From: a virus
Length of the DNA: 26,321 bases
Strand: one strand, 5' to 3'
Virus record (IMG/VR): IMGVR_UViG_3300008448_000535
Coordinates: 1-26,321 of that record
Part shown: positions 1 to 6,137 of the stretch, piece after piece
Layout of the letters: every line of letters begins with the position of its first letter
Position numbering within the stretch: position 1 is the first letter of the stretch
Notes under the pieces: generated by a model
Told to the model about the DNA's origin: nothing
What the model saw: only the letters and a program-made list of their open reading frames with translations
Databases searched by the model: none
Program-made: the position numbers and the translations under genes

Positions 1-121
1 TTGCAACATTATCATATCCTAGAGGTTGGGTAGTTTTAATAGACAATGCTAGAGCATGAGCAAGTCTGTGGTAATTTGCTGTTGAACTATCGGAAACAAT
101 TATTAAATATCCAAAGCTCAT
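1..121 (-). CDS. Glycosyltransferase-like protein, N-terminal fragment (runs off the window)
   Basis: The ATG at 121 overlaps the stop of the upstream gene as ATGA. An AGGA ribosome-binding site lies 8 bases upstream, within the end of that gene. The frame stays open for 40 codons to the window edge. The peptide begins MSFGYLIIVSDSS and, after a gap, has LGY near residue 35. It aligns without gaps to the start of the neighbouring 271-residue protein (MSRGILIYAHNNE, then LGYPV), matching at M1, S2, G4, L6, I7, T14, Y17, L20, A21, A23, A25 and LGY. I read it as a second, tandem member of the same family. The catalytic region lies outside the window, so function is inferred only from the paralogue. 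Confidence 0.7.
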   Translation of the reverse strand, partial: MSFGYLIIVSDSSTANYHRLAHALALSIKTTQPLGYDNVA

Positions 122-933
122 AAAAATTTTCCTAAGTGAGGCATTAAATCCTCTTTGTTTAAAAAATGCAAATCAATGCCACTTGTGGAAAGGATATAAG
201 GATCATGAGGCTGAATTAATAATTTTAATTTTGAATCCGGATCAATGCTAATAATTGAGGTTTGACTATATACCGTATTAATTGCAGGAAGTTCGTAATC
301 TGATCCGGTTAAATGTCCTCTTAGAATATGGCAGGCAATTGTGAATGCAATATCGTTGCGATATATTCGATTATCAAAGTTATAAAGACTATAAAAATAA
401 TGGTAGTTTGATTTAATTGAGTCCACAAGATCAAAGATCATTTTCGATTCCTGATCCTTTTTAAACATCAGAGTGGTAGCCCATTTTAAAGGAAGTCCTT
501 GACTAGATGTTTTGTTATCTAAAAACCCCTTTAATGAATCTATAAAAAAATTAGCCGCACTAGCAATCATAAAACTTTGATCAATATCCCAATAATTGTT
601 TAATTTGTCTGTGAAGGTAAAATAGTCTGCATCAATTACAAGAGTATGATCATAGGGGGTAGTATCCCATGCCGAAGATCGATTACCATTTAAAAAAGAA
701 GAAATACTTCCGTTGACAATACGTTTATTTTGATTGTGGGGTTTATCAACTAATACAACCGTTTCAAAATATTTAGAATAAGATGACGAAGTTGAATTGA
801 TAGATTCGTTGTCAGAAACTAATGTCACGGGATAACCTAAATGAGTCGATGCTAATTTAGCCGATGCACATGCCAACGAAACATAGTCGAGCGTTTCGTT
901 GTTATGAGCGTATATTAAAATACCACGACTCAT
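118..933 (-). CDS. Putative GT-A-type glycosyltransferase with DxD motif
   Basis: The protein has 271 residues. It opens with a hydrophobic strand (GILIYAH, residues 4-10), then a predicted helix and a second strand (YPVTLVSD, 34-41). This is the nucleotide-sugar-binding layout of GT-A folds. LVIDADYF places a D101-A102-D103 motif after a hydrophobic strand, which in GT-A enzymes binds the metal and sugar nucleotide. The C-terminus carries DLHFLNKED, a His/Asn/Lys-containing tail. No signal peptide or membrane segment is seen, so it probably acts in the host cytoplasm. The start overlaps the previous stop as ATGA and has no clear Shine-Dalgarno of its own, so translation is probably coupled. 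A role in glycosylating virion proteins or host surface sugars is inference. Donor and acceptor are unknown. Confidence 0.6.
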   Translation of the reverse strand: MSRGILIYAHNNETLDYVSLACASAKLASTHLGYPVTLVSDNESINSTSSSYSKYFETVVLVDKPHNQNKRIVNGSISSFLNGNRSSAWDTTPYDHTLVIDADYFTFTDKLNNYWDIDQSFMIASAANFFIDSLKGFLDNKTSSQGLPLKWATTLMFKKDQESKMIFDLVDSIKSNYHYFYSLYNFDNRIYRNDIAFTIACHILRGHLTGSDYELPAINTVYSQTSIISIDPDSKLKLLIQPHDPYILSTSGIDLHFLNKEDLMPHLGKFL

Positions 934-1280
934 AGTTTTAACAAATCAGTATTTGAGCGTGTAACTTTAAGTTTTTCAAATTCTAACAAATAATTGTTAG
1001 TAGAAGTAAAATACACATCGAGTATTTTTTCTTGAAATTCTAAAACACTTTTTACATTGATTGGATTTTGATTGCAATCAATTATAGGAATATTTTCAAT
1101 TCGAGATTTTGAAATTAAAAATTCTACAAAAACTATCAACGATTGATCAATATGAAATATGCCGCCGTCATACCCAATCGTTAAGTTTGCAGCTAACTTA
1201 TCTTTTAATGTTTTCTTTTGTAGTTCAAGATTTTTTCTAAAATTAGAAAATTCTAAAGCAGATTTAAGAATATCTTCCAT
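930..1280 (-). CDS. Hypothetical phage protein, 116 residues
   Basis: I do not recognise the family by name. The protein is charged and mostly helical at the N-terminus (residues 1-30, LELQKKTLKDKL). The middle contains LTIGYDGGIFHIDQSLIVF, which looks like a beta hairpin leading into a helix. The C-terminus is again helical (YLLEFEKLKV). No membrane segment, cysteines or enzyme motif are visible. The ATG at 1280 has AGGG 6 bases upstream. It is the first gene after a perfect T4-type late promoter box and overlaps the glycosyltransferase-like gene by 4 bases, so it is probably a late gene that leads this small operon. I recall short proteins with a similar GYDGG-type core in marine T4-like phages, without a known role. 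Confidence 0.65.
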   Translation of the reverse strand: MEDILKSALEFSNFRKNLELQKKTLKDKLAANLTIGYDGGIFHIDQSLIVFVEFLISKSRIENIPIIDCNQNPINVKSVLEFQEKILDVYFTSTNNYLLEFEKLKVTRSNTDLLKL

Positions 1281-1305
1281 AAATAACCCTGTAATTGTAT
1301 GCAGT

Positions 1306-1313
1306 TATTTATA
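1306..1313 (-). promoter_or_regulatory. T4-type late promoter box TATAAATA
   Basis: The minus strand reads TATAAATA exactly, inside the 55-base gap between the 328-residue gene and the 116-residue gene. This is the sequence recognised in T4 by the gp55 late sigma factor with gp33 and the gp45 clamp. Its 3' end is 25 bases before the ATG at 1280, leaving room for a transcript start and the AGGG ribosome-binding site. The genome is AT-rich, so such boxes also arise by chance, but an exact match in the widest clear gap of the window supports function. Confidence 0.65.
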
Positions 1314-1335
1314 AAGTACTCTGTTTATATTTTGC

Positions 1336-2322
1336 TTAATTGAAGGACCAAGTGCCGTATGCATAGCTAGTCGGCACAGGTGATATAATAGTATTAGTAC
1401 TTCGACGTTCAGTGACTTGGGGTTCTAAAGTCAACGACACCGAATCTCCGTAGCCGACCGCTCCAGCACCCCCGCCACTCGTCGCACCACCTGCATAAAC
1501 TGACTCGAGTACAACTCGTATGGTTAGTCTGCTTGAAGAGCCGATTGTATTTGTATTAGTTAGTACTCTAATATCAACTCGATTTGTACTATATCGAGCA
1601 TCTGCTAGATTATAAGATATCAAAGTATACCCAGTTGTGCTTGCGTTTCCATACCAGTTTGCTGCTTGAAAAGTTAACAAAGTTGGAGTTCCGCCAGGGG
1701 CGAGTAAATTAGCAAATGCATCACTTTGTAATCGCTGAAAGCCCGTGTAAACACCGTTGGTGGCGTCAATACCAAAAAGGAATGCACCGCCTGCATTAAA
1801 GAATGCGTTAGCAGCAGCAGCATTAGCCCAAGTTACTACAAATTGCCAAGTTGCCCTGGTTGAAAATGTTATAGTTGTTGCTGATGAGCTCAATTGTGCT
1901 GGAGTTATTTCTTCAAATTCTCCAGAGGCAACTAAAAATTTATCAGTTAATAGATCAGATGCAACAGTTTGATATTTGGTGTATACTGAATTTAACACCT
2001 TATCGCCTGTGGTTACATCATTTGCGTTATTATTTCCAGTTCTATCGTTTTGCAGACCTAAGTTATTAGTAACCCACGTAAGACCTTTTTGGTGAGTTCT
2101 AGCTTTAATTAAATCTAATCTTAAATTATCCCACTCGGGGTCGTCGATGTTATCTGATTTTGTAATCGCTACTGATTGTGCTAGGGGTACACCGTAACCA
2201 AATTGGAATCTATTAGCATATTGTGTATCGCCAACTACCCAATAGGTATTGCCGCTGTCAAGCACTGCCCCCAGGGGTTTTCTTATATCTATGTTAAACG
2301 AATCTGCACTAATTTTTGGCAC
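1336..2322 (-). CDS. Tail-associated structural protein, tandem paralogue B
   Basis: The protein has 328 residues and starts at GTG 2322, with AGGA 8 bases upstream. It shares a skeleton with the protein encoded immediately upstream: an ADSFNIDxR start (residues 6-14), EWDNLRLD (63-70) followed by ARxHQxG, FFNAGGAFL (about 172-180), LTIRVVLESVY, and near the end a Gly-rich SGGGAGAxxYGD segment followed by RRS. The stretch between about 20 and 60 and the centre differ most, as expected if a common scaffold carries divergent surface regions. I recall WDNLRxD/ARxHQTG-type proteins from marine T4-like phages, where they sit with tail or fibre genes. No enzymatic motif is visible. A role as a small fibre or adhesin subunit is inferred from context. 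Confidence 0.6.
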   Translation of the reverse strand: MPKISADSFNIDIRKPLGAVLDSGNTYWVVGDTQYANRFQFGYGVPLAQSVAITKSDNIDDPEWDNLRLDLIKARTHQKGLTWVTNNLGLQNDRTGNNNANDVTTGDKVLNSVYTKYQTVASDLLTDKFLVASGEFEEITPAQLSSSATTITFSTRATWQFVVTWANAAAANAFFNAGGAFLFGIDATNGVYTGFQRLQSDAFANLLAPGGTPTLLTFQAANWYGNASTTGYTLISYNLADARYSTNRVDIRVLTNTNTIGSSSRLTIRVVLESVYAGGATSGGGAGAVGYGDSVSLTLEPQVTERRSTNTIISPVPTSYAYGTWSFN

Positions 2323-2330
2323 TGTATTTT

Positions 2331-2334
2331 TCCT
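2331..2334 (-). promoter_or_regulatory. Shine-Dalgarno AGGA fixing the GTG start at 2322
   Basis: AGGA lies 8 bases before the GTG, and the intervening bases AAAAATACA-GTG closely match the leader of the paralogous gene upstream. No in-frame ATG lies nearby, so the GTG start is well supported. Confidence 0.7.
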
Positions 2335-2355
2335 GTTATCTTATTATATATCTAC

Positions 2356-3273
2356 TCACGGATAGGTAACAGGCTGACCCTGAACAGTCCAATTAGCATC
2401 GTAGTTCCAAAACTCAGTGGTTACCGGACTTGGATTGTTTATATAACTTCTTCGTTGTACAATGTCAATAGCTGCAAATCCACCAACTTGATCGCCGTAG
2501 CTAATTGCTCCAGCACCACTTCCGCTAGGACCAAATGTGGTATATACAGACTCTAGCAATACTTCAAAGGTTAATTGAGTTGCTAGTAAGTGATTAGAAG
2601 TATTTGTTGCTGCTCTGAATCTAAGATAGTTACCGCCATATGCCGAATCAGCAGACACTGTGGGAGTTGCCCAGTTTACATAGTTAGTTGTTGCTGATGT
2701 CCACTGGGTTTTTCCATAAAATTGTTGACCCATTTGACTGCTCAATGATTCAAATATTCTACTTTGAGCACCTGCCGGCCCAGTAAGGGTAGGAGTAAAT
2801 TCAAATCTCATTAAAAATCCGCCGCCCGAGTTAAAAAATTGATTAGCGGCCGCGGCATTAGCAAAAGTCACAGTGGTTCTATGATATGCAGTTTTACCAA
2901 AACTTACTGTTAGTGTTGGATTGACTAAATTAGTTGGCACAATATCCTGATACTGCCCAACTGCAACATCACCCGAGTCTAATACTATTTGTTCTGCTAG
3001 GGTTAGATATCGATCAAATACTGCTGTGGAAATTAGATCATTGGCATTTACTTCAGCAAATGCAGGCGATGTACCAATCTGATGTACACGAGCTGCTAGA
3101 GCATCTAATCTTAAATTATCCCATTCTGAGTCGTCAACTAAGGGGTACAAATTTGTTCCTGGATCTCGAATAATTGGCGAAGACAACATCGTACCGCCGT
3201 AACCACTTACAAGAACACTTGCAATTTTTTGCCTTAGATCAATATTAAATGAGTCAGCTGTAATATTTGCCAC
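2356..3273 (-). CDS. Tail-associated structural protein, tandem paralogue A
   Basis: The protein has 305 residues and starts at GTG 3273 with AGGA 7 bases upstream. It is the tandem copy of the next gene downstream. Shared blocks are ITADSFNIDLR (4-14), EWDNLRLD (50-57), ARxHQIG, the alanine-rich FANAAAANQFFNSGGGFL (about 135-152), LTFEVLLESVY and a C-terminal SGxGAGAxxYGDQV followed by QRRS and a Tyr/Trp-containing end. It lacks about 13 residues between the N-terminal block and WDNLRLD compared with its paralogue. It follows the 614-residue fibre gene by 13 bases and probably shares its transcript. The architecture suggests a beta-rich virion surface protein. No catalytic residues are apparent. 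Confidence 0.6.
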   Translation of the reverse strand: MANITADSFNIDLRQKIASVLVSGYGGTMLSSPIIRDPGTNLYPLVDDSEWDNLRLDALAARVHQIGTSPAFAEVNANDLISTAVFDRYLTLAEQIVLDSGDVAVGQYQDIVPTNLVNPTLTVSFGKTAYHRTTVTFANAAAANQFFNSGGGFLMRFEFTPTLTGPAGAQSRIFESLSSQMGQQFYGKTQWTSATTNYVNWATPTVSADSAYGGNYLRFRAATNTSNHLLATQLTFEVLLESVYTTFGPSGSGAGAISYGDQVGGFAAIDIVQRRSYINNPSPVTTEFWNYDANWTVQGQPVTYP

Positions 3274-3280
3274 TGTATTA

Positions 3281-3284
3281 TCCT
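3281..3284 (-). promoter_or_regulatory. Shine-Dalgarno AGGA fixing the GTG start at 3273
   Basis: AGGA is followed by TAATACA and then GTG GCA. The spacing is 7 bases and the leader resembles that of the paralogue starting at 2322, which supports GTG as the true start of both genes. Confidence 0.7.
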
Positions 3285-3286
3285 AA

Positions 3287-5131
3287 TTATAAAATTAAAG
3301 CTTCAATGACCTTCCCGCCTTCGTCATTATTACTTTCTAAAGCTACTGCAAAAACTCTGCTAGCATGAGGAACTGCCATCATTGCATATCCATTATCTGC
3401 TGCAATCAATTCGTCGCCTTTTTTAACGCGACCAATAACTTTAACTGGTACACGACCTTTAAGTGCAATATATACGCCGCCTTCTAGGTCTTTATTCATC
3501 ATATAAGCTGGGTTAGTACTTACTACACCAATAGCACGTTGTCCCCATGAACTAGCAGTAACTTCTTTCTCTCCACCAATCACCACTACAGTGCCAGCTT
3601 CATAGTCTGCATCAGGAAGATATTTTTCTGCTAAGTCAGCATAACGTGCTGCGGTAGCAGTACCGTTCATAACATTAACGTTGATATCGCCGTTGTTGTC
3701 TCTAGATACAATGGAAGTTTTGTCGCCGCCTGATGGAACTGCGATCGATGCAGTATAATATTCGGAACTGCCTACTTTTAATTTATCGGATTTTTCCGAA
3801 GTGCCTTTAAAAATACGGGCAGTTAAGTCGCCATTGACATCCCTAGCTGCTACTGTGTTGACTAGTATGCCGGTTGATGTTGCAGATCTAGCTTCGCCGC
3901 CGTCAACTACCAATGTGCCCGAACGACCAGTAACGTTGCCTGTAACGTCTCCGATAACTGCCGCAGGTACTTGGGTTGTTCCTACAGATCCAGTAAAGAA
4001 TCCGTTGAAAACTCTAGTCTGAGCGTTAAACGATGTAGTACCGTCATTGGCAATAATATTACCAGCAAATGATCTATCAGTGACATTTAGTAATGTTTTA
4101 GTTCCTGTAGAGTCTATGACATTACCTTGGGTATTTGCATACACTGTTGTAGCATAAACGTTTCTATATTTGCTATCTGTTTTACCTATATCAAATACAG
4201 GTAAAGTTGTGCCAGACGGAAGAATAGGATAAAATCCATCTTTATTAATTACGATCGGATCTCTATCTACGTCAACTTGTTTAATTCGAAACGTTAGTGT
4301 ACCCGGGTCACCGTTAAGACCTTTAGAGTTTTGAATAATTGGAAACTCGCCGCCTTCAATAAACACTCTAAATGGTTTACCTCCAGGAAAACCAACTTCA
4401 AAACCGTCGTTGGTAAATGTAACTGGATTACTAAAGCTAGCTTCGCTGGTTTTAATGTATTCACTGGCCAGTGCACCACCTAGTCTATCTGCATTTGCTG
4501 CCGTACCCCAGAATTTCCAGTTTAATGCAGTAACTCCAGTAGTACCATTAGCCTCTGGTAGAGTAAATCCTTTTTTAATTTCACTGAATCCCGGAACCGG
4601 ATTAATTGTTGAATCAATTTTAAATGCAGCTTTACTGATAACAGCAACAGTTTCGTCAGCAACTAATACCTTTACAATAGCATAGTTTGTACCGCCTTCG
4701 GCTCTAACTACCACTGCACTAAATGTCGAAGCACCAAATCCAGGTGCTGTCTGTGGTCCAACCAATACAAATCCAGTATTCGTCCATACTTTAAGTTGAT
4801 TTGTACCAGTGTCTAACCACATCTCGCCAATTTGCAATCCTGTAGGAGCAATATCGCCGATTTCAGCACCGTTAGCAACTTTGAATTGAGAACCGTCAAA
4901 GAATCGCAAACGCTTCTTACCGCTGTCATACCAAATTTGTCCAGAAATACGCTTTGGGGGCTGCGTGGTATTTGCAAAATTTTCTAGTAAATGTAGAAAG
5001 TTTTCGTTCTGAACTTCACCGTAACCAGCATAATTCTTACCAACAAATCGTAGATCTGTAGTAGAATCAATTGTACCGTCCGGTACGTTAGTTAGGAAAG
5101 TTCCATTAAATTTATCAACTTGGTATGCCAT
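3287..5131 (-). CDS. Tail fibre protein with shared N-terminal module and a distinct C-terminal domain
   Basis: The protein has 614 residues. Residues 1-130 are the shared fibre-base module: VGKNYAGYGE, ENFLHLLENFAN, then GQIWYD and MWLDTGTNQLKVW as two Trp-containing beta repeats. Around 306-332 is a segment containing FDIGKTDSKYRNVYATTVYA, a motif also seen in the collar-bearing paralogue. Residues about 340-490 are beta-rich with GNVTGxxGT stretches. The C-terminus (about 490-614) begins YADLAEKYLPDADYEAGTVV and continues with RAIGVVSTNPAYMMN and GRVPVKVIG. This resembles C-terminal domains of other marine phage fibres and loosely the beta-domain of autoproteolytic (peptidase G2-like) fibre ends. 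Cleavage is not shown. The ATG at 5131 has GGAG 6 bases upstream. It probably forms a trimeric distal fibre. Confidence 0.75.
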   Translation of the reverse strand: MAYQVDKFNGTFLTNVPDGTIDSTTDLRFVGKNYAGYGEVQNENFLHLLENFANTTQPPKRISGQIWYDSGKKRLRFFDGSQFKVANGAEIGDIAPTGLQIGEMWLDTGTNQLKVWTNTGFVLVGPQTAPGFGASTFSAVVVRAEGGTNYAIVKVLVADETVAVISKAAFKIDSTINPVPGFSEIKKGFTLPEANGTTGVTALNWKFWGTAANADRLGGALASEYIKTSEASFSNPVTFTNDGFEVGFPGGKPFRVFIEGGEFPIIQNSKGLNGDPGTLTFRIKQVDVDRDPIVINKDGFYPILPSGTTLPVFDIGKTDSKYRNVYATTVYANTQGNVIDSTGTKTLLNVTDRSFAGNIIANDGTTSFNAQTRVFNGFFTGSVGTTQVPAAVIGDVTGNVTGRSGTLVVDGGEARSATSTGILVNTVAARDVNGDLTARIFKGTSEKSDKLKVGSSEYYTASIAVPSGGDKTSIVSRDNNGDINVNVMNGTATAARYADLAEKYLPDADYEAGTVVVIGGEKEVTASSWGQRAIGVVSTNPAYMMNKDLEGGVYIALKGRVPVKVIGRVKKGDELIAADNGYAMMAVPHASRVFAVALESNNDEGGKVIEALIL

Positions 5132-5148
5132 TGTCTGCTCCGTTCTTA

Positions 5149-5156
5149 TATTTATT
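5149..5156 (-). promoter_or_regulatory. Candidate late promoter box AATAAATA (7 of 8)
   Basis: The minus strand reads AATAAATA, one base off the T4 late consensus, in the 31-base gap before the 614-residue fibre gene. The box ends 17 bases before the ATG, which leaves a short leader that would still hold the GGAG ribosome-binding site. A nearly identical box precedes the gene starting at 12649. In AT-rich DNA this is only suggestive. Confidence 0.35.
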
Positions 5157-5162
5157 TGTTTG

Positions 5163-5639
5163 TTACAATAGGTTCACGCCGCGCTTGGCTACTTTTGTAG
5201 CCTGCTCTTCCGCTTCACCGATCCAGTGGAATGAATTGGGATCTGAAAAACCAGCAACTTTGTCAATGTAAGCCTGACGCTGTGCATTTAAAAATGCAAT
5301 CATTTCATTGAATTTTTCAGTTTTTACCAAGGATTCATTGGCATTTAACATCTCTATAATGATATTAATCTGCTTGTGTATAGGGTAAGCATTTAAAATT
5401 TTTACGTTAGCGGCATACTTAACGAGACTTTCGTTAATGACTGGCTTCTCATAGTGATTCCGTACTTCGCCTGTTGCATAATCACCGTAGTAATAATCCC
5501 CGGCGCCTTCATCTAGGTCTACAGATTTAGTATCAAACTTAGCAAGATCCATAAACTCAGTTGATGTTTTGTCAGACAACTCGCCAATGAGCACACCTGT
5601 AGATTTTAAAAATAATAACGTTCTTGTTTCTTTTGCCAT
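5163..5639 (-). CDS. Small protein of the fibre cluster, possible fibre-assembly helper
   Basis: The protein has 158 residues of unrecognised family. The N-terminal half (1-85) is beta-like and acidic, with an aromatic patch around residues 49-54 (YYYGDY). The C-terminal half (about 85-150) is helical: YPIHKQINIIIEMLNAN, then FNEMIAFLNAQRQAYIDK. The last part carries FHWIGEAEEQ. The start is 1 base from the oxygenase stop and has GGGGA 6 bases upstream. Small proteins between fibre genes in tailed phages are often fibre chaperones (T4 gp38/gp57A, Tfa), and a beta N-terminus plus helical C-terminus would fit. I see no diagnostic motif, so the chaperone role is a guess from position. Confidence 0.55.
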   Translation of the reverse strand: MAKETRTLLFLKSTGVLIGELSDKTSTEFMDLAKFDTKSVDLDEGAGDYYYGDYATGEVRNHYEKPVINESLVKYAANVKILNAYPIHKQINIIIEMLNANESLVKTEKFNEMIAFLNAQRQAYIDKVAGFSDPNSFHWIGEAEEQATKVAKRGVNLL

Positions 5640-6137
5640 TTATATTCCCCAATAAAGAACTAAACTGTATTTAGGTCTTTCATTTATTCCTATTGTAGTA
5701 ACTTCATGTTCTACATATAGAGGCATGTCTAATAACATGCCCGGTTTTTCTTCAACTATGTTTTGATTGTTATCTTCGTCATACCAAACAAAATGGTTTT
5801 CGTCGGACTGCAAAAACACCAATTGAAACTTCCAATAACACCCTTGACTATCCTTGTGTCTTAATAAAAAATCACCCGGATCGTATCTGTTAATAACAAA
5901 ATCTCCCCTAGTGTATTTGTCATACGGAAGAGTTTTCCATACTGCGTCTTGTAACTCTTGACTGGCATTATAGTAAAACAAACTTTTTAAATTGCTACTA
6001 CCATACGGTGTTTCAAAATTATCTAACTTTCCAGGACTTCTGATAGAAAATTTTTCAATATGTTGCTCTGCTAACGCAATAATTTCATCAGCATTGGTTA
6101 AAAAATTTTCTATCTTTTTAATTTTATCCTGATACAT
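5640..6137 (-). CDS. 2-oxoglutarate/Fe(II)-dependent oxygenase (prolyl-4-hydroxylase-like)
   Basis: The protein has 165 residues. The family's iron- and cosubstrate-binding triad is visible: H94-K95-D96 in LLRHKDSQG, a distal H144 in YVEHEVTTIG, and R154 in ERPKYSLVLYW, which would bind the 2-oxoglutarate carboxylate. VINRYDPGDF just before HxD matches the usual Y-x-x-G approach strand. The length fits a minimal double-stranded beta-helix enzyme plus an N-terminal helix (1-30). Such enzymes couple 2-oxoglutarate decarboxylation to hydroxylation of a protein or small molecule, and several are known in T4-like cyanophages. The gene overlaps the end of the 604-residue fibre gene by 14 bases and sits 1 base from the next gene, so it is co-expressed with fibres. 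A fibre substrate is possible but unproven. Confidence 0.82.
   Translation of the reverse strand: MYQDKIKKIENFLTNADEIIALAEQHIEKFSIRSPGKLDNFETPYGSSNLKSLFYYNASQELQDAVWKTLPYDKYTRGDFVINRYDPGDFLLRHKDSQGCYWKFQLVFLQSDENHFVWYDEDNNQNIVEEKPGMLLDMPLYVEHEVTTIGINERPKYSLVLYWGI

Noticed and set aside
1281-1335. Terminator in the gap before the 116-residue gene
   Set aside because: No stable hairpin followed by a T-run is apparent on the minus strand. The gap is explained by the late promoter and leader.
2203-2556. Plus-strand open frame of 117 codons
   Set aside because: It lies opposite two clear minus-strand genes with conserved paralogous blocks, has no ribosome-binding site and gives a low-complexity peptide. 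Other plus-strand frames (for example 15367-15651 and 19024-19344) fail for the same reasons.
5640-6137. RGD tripeptides (RGDF in the oxygenase and in the giant protein near 15100) as integrin-type motifs
   Set aside because: The phage host is bacterial and three-residue matches are expected by chance. The oxygenase one lies in the fold core before HxD.
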